From the NCBI GenBank assembly GCA_016704425.1, contig JADJAC010000004.1:124001-188000 (forward strand): a stretch of DNA of 64,000 bases, in the 5' to 3' direction. The notes beneath the pieces were generated by a model. The model ran no database searches and was not told the DNA's origin. It was given only the letters and a program-made list of their open reading frames with translations. The stretch comes from Sphingomonadales bacterium (GTDB lineage: Bacteria; Pseudomonadota; Alphaproteobacteria; Sphingomonadales; Sphingomonadaceae). How positions within the stretch are numbered: position 1 is the stretch's first letter; each line of letters begins with the position of its first letter. Positions 7,002 to 15,991 of the stretch are shown piece after piece. The position numbers and the translations under genes are program-made.

Positions 7002-8393
7002 ATGACAAGAGTCAAACCATTCCGGGCTTTGGTCCTCGCCATGGCACTGCCGTGCGCTGGAGTGCCCGTTCTTGCGACTGCATCGTTCGCCCGTGACACT
7101 GCGATCCCGGCGATGGACATTCCCGCTGCCTTTGATGGCGATACCGAATCGGCCTATACGCCTCTGCCGGCCGATGGGTGGTGGACGATTTACCAAGATC
7201 CTGAGCTCGACCGGCTCATTGCCCAGGTCCATGCGACCAACACAAGCATCGAGCAGGCCGCAGCGCGGCTTGCTGCGGCAAAGGCACAGGCGCGCATCGG
7301 AGATGCAGCCCAGCTCCCGCAAATCGAACTCAATGCGAGCGCGAGTCAGGCAAACGGCCCGCTCATCAATGAAGCCGGCAGCAACGGTGGCCTCGTGTCC
7401 GCTCACGCAACCATATCGTGGGAAGCCGATCTGCTGGGCCGCCTTTCGAGCGACCGCCGGGCCGATCGGTTCGATGCGAAGGCTGCCGAAGCATTGCTGG
7501 CAGATGTTAGGCTTCTAATCGAGACCGACGCCGCAAAGGCCTATTTCGAGGCGGTCTATCTTGCAAAGGCAATTACAGAAGCCCAACGGCGTGCCGCATT
7601 GTTGGACGAACGCCTTGCGATCCAGAATCGCCGTTTTGAACTTGGCTTGATCGATCGTCCCTCACTCAATGACGCGCAGAGAGCGCGTGACGAGTCGCAG
7701 CACCTGGTTGAGCAACTCGTTGAAGCCAGAGCTGGTACCGCTCGTCGCATGGCGTTTCTTTTGGGAGAAACACGCTCTCACGACATGCAGACACGCGATA
7801 TGCCTGCGGCACCCCTGGTCCCGGCTGGAATGCCGAGCAATTTGCTGGTTCGTAGGTCGGATGTTGCGGCCGCAATTGCGCGACTTGAAGCGTCTGCGAA
7901 CAGGTTGCAAGCTGAGAAGAATAGCTGGTTTCCTCGCTTCACGCTCACCGCGTCGGGCGGGGCGGCATCTCCCTCCTTGGGCCAAATCCTCTCTTCGACG
8001 GCAAGGGATTTCGGGCTCTCTGCGTTGCTGTCTCTTCCGATATTCGATGGTGGTCGACGAAAGGCTGCACTTGCGGTTCGCAATGCCGAACAGGACCTTG
8101 CCGCTTCAGAATACCGCGAGAGTGTTTTGCGCGCGCTCAGAGAGGTGAACGATCACTTGGGGGCGTTCCAACTTGGCAACAGTGACCTGGCGCTCGCCAA
8201 CAGTCGGTTGGCGAGCGGCAGCGCCGACACAGAAATACTGATCGCGCGACAGGCCAATGGAACAGTTGCAAGGGCCGATGTGATCAATTCGCAACTGCGG
8301 ACATGTCAGTTTCGACTTGATGAACTGACTGCCCAACATCGGCAGCTCGCCACGAGCATTGATCTGATCAAGGCGTTGGGAGGCTCTTGGTAA
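7002..8393 (+). CDS. NodT/TolC-family outer-membrane efflux factor
   Basis: The 463-residue product has an N-terminal hydrophobic signal, then the features of NodT-type RND outer-membrane factors: WWTIYQDPELDRLI near residue 55, two long coiled-coil helical repeats, a strand motif WEADLLGR, the second-repeat match LPIFDGGRR, and the end LIKALGGSW. It should form a trimeric channel through the outer membrane and periplasm. Unlike most NodT proteins it lacks a clear lipobox cysteine. An in-frame ATG at 6966 falls inside the hairpin and is unlikely to be used. No membrane-fusion protein or inner-membrane pump is encoded next to it, so it must pair with one elsewhere. Confidence 0.88.
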   Translation: MTRVKPFRALVLAMALPCAGVPVLATASFARDTAIPAMDIPAAFDGDTESAYTPLPADGWWTIYQDPELDRLIAQVHATNTSIEQAAARLAAAKAQARIGDAAQLPQIELNASASQANGPLINEAGSNGGLVSAHATISWEADLLGRLSSDRRADRFDAKAAEALLADVRLLIETDAAKAYFEAVYLAKAITEAQRRAALLDERLAIQNRRFELGLIDRPSLNDAQRARDESQHLVEQLVEARAGTARRMAFLLGETRSHDMQTRDMPAAPLVPAGMPSNLLVRRSDVAAAIARLEASANRLQAEKNSWFPRFTLTASGGAASPSLGQILSSTARDFGLSALLSLPIFDGGRRKAALAVRNAEQDLAASEYRESVLRALREVNDHLGAFQLGNSDLALANSRLASGSADTEILIARQANGTVARADVINSQLRTCQFRLDELTAQHRQLATSIDLIKALGGSW

Positions 8394-8593
8394 TTCTCCC
8401 CCTTGCTTGCCGGATTCACATGGCACCCGATCGCGCCAATTGAGCAAATGTCCGCTTCTGGGTTCGCGCGCAAATCGTCTGGACGGCAGCTTTGTTCGCG
8501 ATCCCTGCATCTTGATCATCATACTCCCGTGCCTGGAAGGGGAAACAGACCTTCATCTGGCGCGCTGAGGCGACTAAAGCTCAAGAGTGCAGT

Positions 8594-10432
8594 CTAATTG
8601 CCTTGGCAAACCATTCTTACACCGTGATCCGATCCAATCAGTTCTGCCGCCCGCTCACCGATCATGATCGACGGTGCATTGATGTTGCCACTCGGGATCT
8701 CGGGCATGATGCTGGCATCTGCCACACGCAGGTTCTTCACGCCGAACACCCGCAACTTGGGATCGACGACACTGCCGATCCGGCATGTGCAGGACAGGTG
8801 ATAGATTGTCTGGGCGAAGTGCAGCGCATGGTTCTCGAGCAATGCGTCGCTCGGTTCCTCTCCTTCAACAAAGCCGTGAATTTTGGCAAGCATCGGCGGA
8901 ATCAGCCAGTTTCCGAGCTTTTTTTCGCCCGGCCAGGCAGCCGCAATCTCGAGAACGCGTCGCATGATCGCCACGATCACCTTCAGATCGTAAGGATCAC
9001 TGAAGTAGTTGAAATTGATGACCGGAGGAACGGACGGATCCGCGCTTGCAATAACCAGCTCGCCTTCGCTGTGTGGCACGCAATTACTGGCAAGAAACAG
9101 GACAAGTTCTGAATCGGGTGCGAGGGTCTTTGACGCGTCGGCCATCAGCATGTCGAGATCAATGTTGATCCGAGTACCGATGACATCCTCATTGAAAGCG
9201 TGCGGGATGAAGCCGATCTGGGCATCGTGCGTGAAGTCATCGCCCAGCCCCGTCGAAAAGAAGCAAACTCCGTCGTACAGCGAGGACGACACAAGGCTAC
9301 TGCCGGTTTCATGCCATTCCTTGAGCCGCCGGTCGGCTTCGGCCTTTAACTCGGCGAGGTCTCCGGATAGGTGAATATCGTCAGCCGGGTCGGCCGGAAG
9401 CGGGCCGGCCGGCGCGCGCAGCGCATCGGGCCCCATCGACATTCCAACGTCCATGCCAGTAAGCGCTATACCGGAAGCAGGAAAATGCATCGGGGCCAGC
9501 AAATGGTCTTTCAGGTGCTTGCCGACATCGGGAAGATCGAGGCGACAGGCAACCCCCGCGGCTTCAAGTTCGCGGCGGGGGCCAATGCCGGAGAGCATCA
9601 AAATATGTGGCGAGCCAACCGCGCCGGCGCTCAGTATGACCTCCCTGCTTGCAGCAATCGACCGGATCGAGCCGCTGTCGTCACGATATTCAACCCCAGT
9701 AGCGGTCAGGCTGTCTCCTTCGCCCTCAAGAATAAGCCGTTGCACCTGGGCTTGTGTAATGATCGTCAGGTTCGGCCGCAGTTCGGCATTGTTCTCAAGG
9801 TAGGCATGAAAGGTGCTCGAGCGCTTGCCGTGCCGGGTGTTGGTCTGCACCAGTGAGGCAACGCCACCGAGGTTGTGACGACCTGAGCCGTTATAATCGC
9901 CTTCGGGAATACCGGCCGTGCCGGCTGCCTTGACGAAGTCCCGCGAAGCCGGGATGACCGGCGAACGAATGCCCACGCCGACCGGCCCTGCATTGCCCCG
10001 CACTTCGCGGCTGATGACGGCCTCATTGGTTTCGGAAACTTCTTCCATCCGCTTGAAGCAGGGCAGGACGTCATCATAGCTCCAGCCGTCGGCGCCCAGC
10101 CTTTCCCAATTGTCGAAATCACCGGGATGGCCGCGCACAAAGACCATGTAGTTGATGCCGGAAGACCCTCCGAGCATCTTGCCGCGCGGCACCGGCATTC
10201 GCCGGTTCTTGAAACCAAGCCCGCCCTTCCCGGGATCACCGGTGAACATCCAGTCCGTCTCGGGGTCCAGCTGCAGGCTGGCGCAGGCCACAGGCATTTG
10301 CTCACGTTCAGGAGGGCGATCCCCGGCTTCGATCAGCGCCACATTGACGTTGGGGTCTTCGGACAACCTCGCCGCGAGGGCTGCACCGGCTGATCCGCCT
10401 CCGACGATCACAAAGTCGAACCCATTCTGCAT
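8594..10432 (-). CDS. GMC-family FAD oxidoreductase (choline dehydrogenase-like)
   Basis: The 612-residue product starts with the FAD-binding motif VIVGGGSAGAALAARL and an acidic LIEAG strand, followed by the GMC signature GKMLGGSSGINYMVF near residue 90. The C-terminus carries the second signature and active-site region: YHLSCTCRIG, then LRVADASIMPEIPSGNINAP. The catalytic His is kept, but the usual HPxGT reads HLSCT. An alcohol- or sugar-type substrate is expected, with electrons passed to a membrane acceptor or oxygen. A GTG five codons upstream is open, but ATG 10432 follows a GGGGGG stretch and starts at the fold. No signal peptide is seen. The neighbours do not reveal the substrate. Confidence 0.87.
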   Translation of the reverse strand: MQNGFDFVIVGGGSAGAALAARLSEDPNVNVALIEAGDRPPEREQMPVACASLQLDPETDWMFTGDPGKGGLGFKNRRMPVPRGKMLGGSSGINYMVFVRGHPGDFDNWERLGADGWSYDDVLPCFKRMEEVSETNEAVISREVRGNAGPVGVGIRSPVIPASRDFVKAAGTAGIPEGDYNGSGRHNLGGVASLVQTNTRHGKRSSTFHAYLENNAELRPNLTIITQAQVQRLILEGEGDSLTATGVEYRDDSGSIRSIAASREVILSAGAVGSPHILMLSGIGPRRELEAAGVACRLDLPDVGKHLKDHLLAPMHFPASGIALTGMDVGMSMGPDALRAPAGPLPADPADDIHLSGDLAELKAEADRRLKEWHETGSSLVSSSLYDGVCFFSTGLGDDFTHDAQIGFIPHAFNEDVIGTRINIDLDMLMADASKTLAPDSELVLFLASNCVPHSEGELVIASADPSVPPVINFNYFSDPYDLKVIVAIMRRVLEIAAAWPGEKKLGNWLIPPMLAKIHGFVEGEEPSDALLENHALHFAQTIYHLSCTCRIGSVVDPKLRVFGVKNLRVADASIMPEIPSGNINAPSIMIGERAAELIGSDHGVRMVCQGN

Positions 10433-10800
10433 TTCTGTGCCCCCCACAATGTTTCATCTCGCGTTGTTTCATATGTGTGGCCAAGAGTCACGGAGGACAG
10501 CATCAAGTGCTTCATTGCCGTCATTGCCGAAGGGCATAGCTTCAGTATCGGACTTGGTTCGCTGGACAATGGCAACATAGAGCAATTGCCATGAACCCAA
10601 TGGGGTCATCCGCAGACAAAGCTCTCGTTCAGCTTGAGCGGATGAAACGCAGTTTCGTCACTCGAGAATCGACCCGTTCAGGCCTTGAGCCCTGCACCGG
10701 ATTGAAACATCTGGGCCCGAACCAAGTTAGAGTGCCTGACAGATGAAGATAGCTTCCCGCCTTAATGATGCGCCAGCGCTCTCCCCGCAGGGTCCTGGAA
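10433..10800. other. Intergenic region upstream of the GMC gene
   Basis: About 370 bases between two leftward genes. It should contain the GMC promoter on the minus strand. On the plus strand it carries copy B of the 66-base element and an attached 51-codon frame (10591-10746). No terminator hairpin for the gene ending at 10801 was recognised. Confidence 0.4.
10557..10622 (+). repeat. Intergenic element copy B, with a short open frame
   Basis: It pairs with 3503-3568 (48 of 66 positions identical, same orientation, no gaps). The ATG at 10591 opens a 51-codon frame ending with TGA at 10744-10746. The first residues are MNPMGSSADKALVQ; the continuation LERMKRSFVTRE is more protein-like than in copy A. 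The similarity spans both the 5' flank and the coding start, so it may be a duplicated promoter plus gene start. Confidence 0.45.
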
Positions 10801-12246
10801 TCACGCCCGGTTCTCAGCGCTTGCCCGAGTTTCGGCGGCAAATCGGGACGCGATCATGAAAAGAATGAACACCGGAAAGAGCCAGACAATGCGCGCCTGG
10901 TAGCGTTCTGCCACGCCGGAGAAGGCAGAACAGACAAGCGCGTTCCCAAGCATGCCGATGACAAGGAGCATGAGCATGACGCGCTCTTCTGCATGCAATT
11001 GCCGGTATCGCAAGAAAACCCACCCTGCACTCAGCACCAGAAGCATGATCACCAATATGTCGATCGTGTGCAGCAATGCCGAATGGTCGCGCCCTGATTC
11101 TGCGAGCGTCGGCAAACCGTCTGTTCCCATTTCTACCTGCCGCTTGAAATTCGTGAGGCCGAGGTCAAATGTGACAAGCTGCTTCAGGATGCCGGTTGCA
11201 AGCTTGCGCGCTTCCACGCCAGGATAGGTCATCGCCGCGCGAAGCACGATCTCGGATTCCTGGGCGCGAATCCTGTCCATTTGCTCTGGTGTTGCAAGAT
11301 CGTTCAGGCTGTTCTTGTCGAACAGGAAGCCATTGATCGTCCCCGGAATTTTCGTTCCGTAGATTTCGCACACAGCGTAACGCGGCGTTTTGCATTGCTC
11401 TTCCAGATACCATTTGCCCGGGCCTTGGGCGATCGAACGCGCGAGCGCGGTCGGAATGCGCTTGCCTGTCGCGCTCACCTTTCCGAACGAAACATAGTTG
11501 ATCGCAATATTCGCCCCGAAGCCGAAAAGGACTGGCAGCAACAGCCAGCTCAGCTTTCTGGCGGGAATTTTCAGGCCGGTTCGGCGCTGAAAAACAAAAC
11601 ACACGACCCCGATGATCGTCATGCCGGCCGCGATTGGCGGAATGCTGGCATGGGCCGAAATTGCGAACATGATCACGAGAGCCAGATATGTCTTGACCCC
11701 GAACGAAAGCCGATCACCTGTTGCAATCAGGAGTGTCATTGCGCCGAGCAAAACACCTGCCCAAATATCCGGCACGGTAAAGGCCGCGAAGGCCGAGAGC
11801 GGTGTTGCGAAGGCGGCGAGGGGCGCCACGGCTGCATAGCTGCGCAATCGCCCCAGTCCCAGTACGCTGCCGATGATCGCGCAAAGAATCGAAACCGCGA
11901 GCACCTGGACGGCGGCAAGTGCCGTCAGGTCCTGACCCGGCCAGCGCAAGGCATAGGCCGCAACGCTGTAGGTGACGGATCGCGCTGTTTTTGTGTCTGC
12001 GCCTCGGGCTGCCGGAGCTGGGTCGGGATGCCCGACAGAATCGACTGCACTGGTAGGAGCGGGGCCAGGCACACGCGACGAGATCTTGGACTCTGCAAAC
12101 TCGACTGCCTGTTGGCCTGTCTTGAGATACGCCAGGCTGTCGCCCATCAGGTAGGTCGGTCGTCCGAACAGGATCAACGGCCAGAGAAGGAATGCAGCAA
12201 AAATCAAGGTGCGACATGCCAGGGCGCGATCGAGCCGAACCATCAT
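10801..12246 (-). CDS. Polytopic membrane protein of the surface-sugar region
   Basis: The 481-residue protein is hydrophobic along most of its length, with an N-terminal segment, a loop containing GDSLAYLKTGQQAVEF, a string of membrane helices, a hydrophilic stretch around residues 265-355, and further helices near the C-terminus. This layout resembles GT-C type glycosyltransferases or O-antigen ligase/polymerase-like proteins, with an acidic first periplasmic loop, but no diagnostic motif could be identified. It reads divergently from the GH30-like lipoprotein gene. A role in transferring a lipid-linked sugar is a guess from position only. Confidence 0.6.
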   Translation of the reverse strand: MMVRLDRALACRTLIFAAFLLWPLILFGRPTYLMGDSLAYLKTGQQAVEFAESKISSRVPGPAPTSAVDSVGHPDPAPAARGADTKTARSVTYSVAAYALRWPGQDLTALAAVQVLAVSILCAIIGSVLGLGRLRSYAAVAPLAAFATPLSAFAAFTVPDIWAGVLLGAMTLLIATGDRLSFGVKTYLALVIMFAISAHASIPPIAAGMTIIGVVCFVFQRRTGLKIPARKLSWLLLPVLFGFGANIAINYVSFGKVSATGKRIPTALARSIAQGPGKWYLEEQCKTPRYAVCEIYGTKIPGTINGFLFDKNSLNDLATPEQMDRIRAQESEIVLRAAMTYPGVEARKLATGILKQLVTFDLGLTNFKRQVEMGTDGLPTLAESGRDHSALLHTIDILVIMLLVLSAGWVFLRYRQLHAEERVMLMLLVIGMLGNALVCSAFSGVAERYQARIVWLFPVFILFMIASRFAAETRASAENRA

Positions 12247-12474
12247 TGGCCGCCCGCTCCTGACAAAAGCAGTTCAATGGACATCAAACCCACCATGCAG
12301 CGAATTGGTAGGCGCCGGGGCGACGATGGCAAGGCATTTAAAGGCAGTGTGCATTTATAGGACGAAAATCCGCCCCTCGTTAATTCGAATTGAACCGTGC
12401 TGCGGCTTTGTGCATCATCGAGCATAGAACGCAGAAGCTACCAAGCGGACGGGCCGCCAAATGTCGGGAAGATC

Positions 12475-13893
12475 GTGTTGAACATCCGCACACTACGCGT
12501 TGCACTGCGCTCGTCGCTTTTGGCCCTCTGCGTGCCAGCCATCGGATGCACCCAGCCTCCAGCGCAGTTGACGGTCGACATCAATGATGTTCACCAGACA
12601 ATGGCGGGCTGGGAAGTGACCGCGCGGACCTGGGAATTCGACAAGGTCAATGACCGGTTCGACGGGGCTGCCGCTGCCCAGCGCGATGCCCTTGCCGCAA
12701 TGCTGGTCAACGAGGCAGGGATCGACCGTCTGAGGCTCGAGATCAAGAGCGGGATCGAAAACCCGGTCGACTATTGGGTGCTCTTCGTTGCCGGCAAGAT
12801 CGGATACCGCGAGTACAAGGCCCATTTCTACGAAAAGATCAACGATAATGCCGATCCCCAAGTTCTCAATCCTGCGGGAGTCCAGTTTTCGGATCTGGAC
12901 TGGCGGGTTGAGAATGTCGTCCTGCCGGTCAAGAAGCAGCTTGAAGCCCGCGGCAGGCGCTTGTGGCTGAACTTTGCCTATGGCGATTTCAGGTGGACAG
13001 AATTGCGCGGCTCCCTGTCGCACGCTCGAAACCCGGCCGAATATGCGGAGCTTGTCGTCGCGGCCTTTTCCCATCTCAGGACAAAATATGGCCTTGTGCC
13101 AGACTCGCTTGAAATGATCGTCGAGCCCGACAATACCAATGAATGGAACGGGGTCGTCATCGGACGGGCGATCGTTGCGGTATCGGACCGGTTGGAGGCC
13201 GCAGGCTTCCCGGGCGTGAAAATTATCGCGCCGTCCACGGCCAAAGCGCGGCGCGCGCTTTCCTATTTCGAGGAGATCAAGAGCGTTCCCGGCGCCGCCG
13301 AGCGCATGACGACATTGGCCTATCATCGCTACGAAGGCGAGCCGGACACGCTGGACCTCAATGAAATCCGGGATGCAGCACACGCCTCACGCATGCAGAC
13401 AGCCATGTCGGAATATGTTGATGGTGACATCACTGACCTGCTTGCCGACCTCAACGATGCCGACGCGACGGTCTGGCAGAGCTACGGCATTGCCGCCCGT
13501 CTGCCGTGGGACGAGGCGACGCGACCAGGAACGCTGATTTCCGCAAGGGGGCCAGCCGGCGTCCGCCCGGTGCTCAGCGTGACGCCGGCAACGCGCGCAA
13601 TGGCCTTGATCTTCAACACCGTGGATCAAGGCTCACGGCGCATTGGGGTACGAAGCAACAATCAGGACTTTGCGGGGACCGGCTTTGTGACCCCTCGCGG
13701 CAAGCTGGTGGTTGTCGGGCATGCGCAGGCCGCCTTGCCGGTCGCGATTTCGGGTTTGCGTGCGGGGCGTTACCAATTGACCGTTGTCGGCACCGATGGC
13801 AGAGTCGGAAAGCGGCCAATGCTTGTCCCGGCAACGGGCGAGGTGAAGCTGAAAGTCGCAACGGGGGCGACGTTTTCGTTCATGGAAGAATGA
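12475..13893 (+). CDS. GH30-like glycoside hydrolase, probable lipoprotein
   Basis: The N-terminus has a basic/hydrophobic signal ending in PAIGC, a plausible though non-canonical lipobox. The mature start HQTMAGWEVT resembles the opening strand of clan A (GH30/GH39-type) TIM barrels. A Glu in IVEPDNTNEW suits the acid/base position after strand 4, and the Glu in AMSEYVDG suits the nucleophile after strand 7. The last ~100 residues look like a small beta domain, as in GH30 enzymes. It could trim or release the polysaccharide made nearby. GTG at 12475 (TTG at 12478 also possible) follows GGGAAG; the open frame reaches further upstream but into non-signal sequence. The family call is moderate. 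Confidence 0.6.
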   Translation: MLNIRTLRVALRSSLLALCVPAIGCTQPPAQLTVDINDVHQTMAGWEVTARTWEFDKVNDRFDGAAAAQRDALAAMLVNEAGIDRLRLEIKSGIENPVDYWVLFVAGKIGYREYKAHFYEKINDNADPQVLNPAGVQFSDLDWRVENVVLPVKKQLEARGRRLWLNFAYGDFRWTELRGSLSHARNPAEYAELVVAAFSHLRTKYGLVPDSLEMIVEPDNTNEWNGVVIGRAIVAVSDRLEAAGFPGVKIIAPSTAKARRALSYFEEIKSVPGAAERMTTLAYHRYEGEPDTLDLNEIRDAAHASRMQTAMSEYVDGDITDLLADLNDADATVWQSYGIAARLPWDEATRPGTLISARGPAGVRPVLSVTPATRAMALIFNTVDQGSRRIGVRSNNQDFAGTGFVTPRGKLVVVGHAQAALPVAISGLRAGRYQLTVVGTDGRVGKRPMLVPATGEVKLKVATGATFSFMEE

Positions 13894-13921
13894 CCGCGAT
13901 GGGCGTGCCTTTGACTCGAAA

Positions 13922-14893
13922 CTAATCAGTATCTCTGCTCGAAGGTGCGGGCGAAGTCGGCACATTGACGAGCTCGCTCTCGATCACCATCGGCCCGCCG
14001 CGCACCTGATTGCTGATGGAGGTCACATATTCCCCCAGAGTCCCGATGAAGAGCAGCTGAATGCCTGACAGGAAGAACAGCGAGATGATGATCGTCGTAA
14101 TTCCGCGCGGGGCGAGGTTAGGATCGACAAAATAGAGGATGAAGGACAGCAGCGAAAAACCGATGCTGAGCGATGAAATCAACAGGCCGGCAATCGTGCA
14201 GGCGCGCATCGGCGCGCGCGTAAAGGCAAAAATCGCGTTCAGGGCCTGATCGACGAGCGTGTACAGATCATGCTTGGATTTGCCCCGCTTCCTCTCGACC
14301 CAGGTGTAGGGAACAATGATCCTCTTGAAGCCGCATGAAGCGATCAGGCCCCGAATATAGGGATATTGATCCTTGTGCTTGAGAAGTGCGTCCATGACCT
14401 TGCGGTCGAGCAGCTGAAATTCGCCGACATCGGGAGAAATCTCGAAATCCGAAAGCCGGTTGACGATGCGATAGAAAATCTTGCGGGTCGATCGCATCAG
14501 CAAGCCTTCCTGGCGATCCGACCGCGCCCCGGCGACAACCTGATAACCTTGCTCCCAAAGCTTGACAAAGTCCGGCAGCAGCTCTGGCGGATCTTGCAGG
14601 TCCACCGGAAGCATGACGAGTGTCGCATCTCCAGTGGAGAACCGAAGGCCGTTGAAAGTCGATCGGAAAACCCCGAAATTGCGTGCATTGACGATGATTT
14701 TGACTGCAGGATCGTCCTTGGCGATCCCTCGCAGGATATCGACTGTGCCATCGGTCGAGCAATTGTCGACAAAGATATGCTCTCTGTGATAGCCGCTCAA
14801 TTCCCCTTCGAACAATTGCCTGACGATTTCATGGCAGACAGTGACATTGTCTTCTTCATTGAAGCATGGCGAAACGATTGAAATCTTCTTCAT
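13922..14893 (-). CDS. Polyprenyl-phosphate glycosyltransferase (GT2, GtrB/ArnC type)
   Basis: The 323-residue product begins with the GT2 fold (ISIVSPCFNEEDN), has the nucleotide-binding DNCSTDGT and the catalytic-loop variant PVDLQDPPELLP, and the acceptor-side ERKRGKSKHDLY. Two C-terminal membrane helices follow (~235-310). This architecture belongs to enzymes that move a sugar from a nucleotide donor to undecaprenyl phosphate on the inner leaflet. The SMR-like carrier at 21284 and large membrane proteins nearby could flip and use that product. It converges with the GH30-like gene. The ATG at 14893 is chosen because the fold starts there; an upstream extension is basic and unrelated. Confidence 0.87.
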   Translation of the reverse strand: MKKISIVSPCFNEEDNVTVCHEIVRQLFEGELSGYHREHIFVDNCSTDGTVDILRGIAKDDPAVKIIVNARNFGVFRSTFNGLRFSTGDATLVMLPVDLQDPPELLPDFVKLWEQGYQVVAGARSDRQEGLLMRSTRKIFYRIVNRLSDFEISPDVGEFQLLDRKVMDALLKHKDQYPYIRGLIASCGFKRIIVPYTWVERKRGKSKHDLYTLVDQALNAIFAFTRAPMRACTIAGLLISSLSIGFSLLSFILYFVDPNLAPRGITTIIISLFFLSGIQLLFIGTLGEYVTSISNQVRGGPMVIESELVNVPTSPAPSSRDTD

Positions 14894-15074
14894 CTTGCGC
14901 CCCCGATACGCTCGCCGTGCACGAACGGCGGCCAACAGAAGTCCAGCTGCCATTGGCCCAAGTTCGACGTCATTTTCCTAGCACAGGCAAATTCTCTTCT
15001 CAAAATGTGCCCAGCCCTATTGATAGTTAAGGCCGTGCCGGAAAGCGTGAAACGCGTGGGCGGCAGCGCCACTG

Positions 15075-15989
15075 TCATGGCGCCCGTCCGCTGGAAGCCA
15101 AAAGTTCGCGCGCTGCATCGACAACATCCTCAAGCCCGTCGCGAATGCCGAAGGTCGGTCGAAATCCGGTGCTTGCCAGCGTTGCAATGTCGGCGACCAG
15201 TTTTGGCGGATCATCGTCCGGTCGAGGCCTTGCGCCAAGCCGGACAAGGTCGGGCCGACCGATCAATTCGGCGGTCACCCTGATCACGTCGCGGACCGGC
15301 GTCGCGATTCCGCTACCGATATTGACTGCGCCTGCGCGTTCGGCCGCCAGCACCGAAGTCAAGGCCCGCCCAACATCGGACGTGTGCAGGAAATCCCGCT
15401 CCTGCAGCCCATCTGTGCATTCTACCAACTGGCCAGCAAACAGGCCGTTGACCAAATCGCCAAGCAGGCGGCCTTGCGGTTCATTTGGGCCGAAGCAAAA
15501 GAAGATGCGGGCCCAGGCCACAGACAATCCGAGACCGGGCCCTTGCGCAATCAACCATTCCCCCGCTTCGGCCTTTGCCTCACCATAGCGTGTCCTGGGT
15601 TTGAGCGGGGTCGATTCCGACAGGACAGGAAACGACCAGTCATATTCGGCGCAGGAGCCGGCGAACACTGCCCGTCCTCCCCCGGCGGCCGCAAACTCCC
15701 GGCCCAGTTCCTTTGTTGCATGGGCCCATTCCTGATTTTCCGGAGCGGTCCAGCGCCCTTCATTTCCGCTGTGCCAGGCAAGGTGGAGGAGGTGGGTCGC
15801 ACGGGCAGCCTTGATCGCGGCACCGCGCGATTCTGGGTCAAGCAGATCCGCTGCCACCGTCTCATGTGCCATCGCTATGGGCTGCGACCGGCTCACTGCA
15901 ATCACGTGAAACCCTGCGGCACGGAGCGCGGCAATTGCCGGGCCGCCGAGCAGCCCGCCAGCCCCGGTGACGATAACCCGCCCTTCCAC
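15075..15989 (-). CDS. NAD-dependent epimerase/reductase of the CDP-sugar operon
   Basis: The 304-residue short-chain dehydrogenase has the nucleotide motif VTGAGGLLGGP at the N-terminus, a Ser region (FAGSCAEYDW), and the catalytic YGEAK pair. As the last gene of the rfbF-rfbG-methyltransferase operon it most likely reduces the 4-keto group, or epimerises and reduces, to finish the CDP-deoxysugar. The GTG at 15989 lies three bases after the upstream stop; the longer open frame overlaps the methyltransferase and is not needed by the fold. Reductase rather than epimerase is inferred from pathway need. Confidence 0.8.
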   Translation of the reverse strand: MEGRVIVTGAGGLLGGPAIAALRAAGFHVIAVSRSQPIAMAHETVAADLLDPESRGAAIKAARATHLLHLAWHSGNEGRWTAPENQEWAHATKELGREFAAAGGGRAVFAGSCAEYDWSFPVLSESTPLKPRTRYGEAKAEAGEWLIAQGPGLGLSVAWARIFFCFGPNEPQGRLLGDLVNGLFAGQLVECTDGLQERDFLHTSDVGRALTSVLAAERAGAVNIGSGIATPVRDVIRVTAELIGRPDLVRLGARPRPDDDPPKLVADIATLASTGFRPTFGIRDGLEDVVDAARELLASSGRAP

Positions 15990-15991
15990 CG

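Noticed and set aside
11281..12360. 359-codon plus-strand frame opposite the membrane protein
   Set aside because: Rich in Arg, Cys, His and Gln as expected from antisense of a hydrophobic gene; the minus frame has a coherent membrane pattern.
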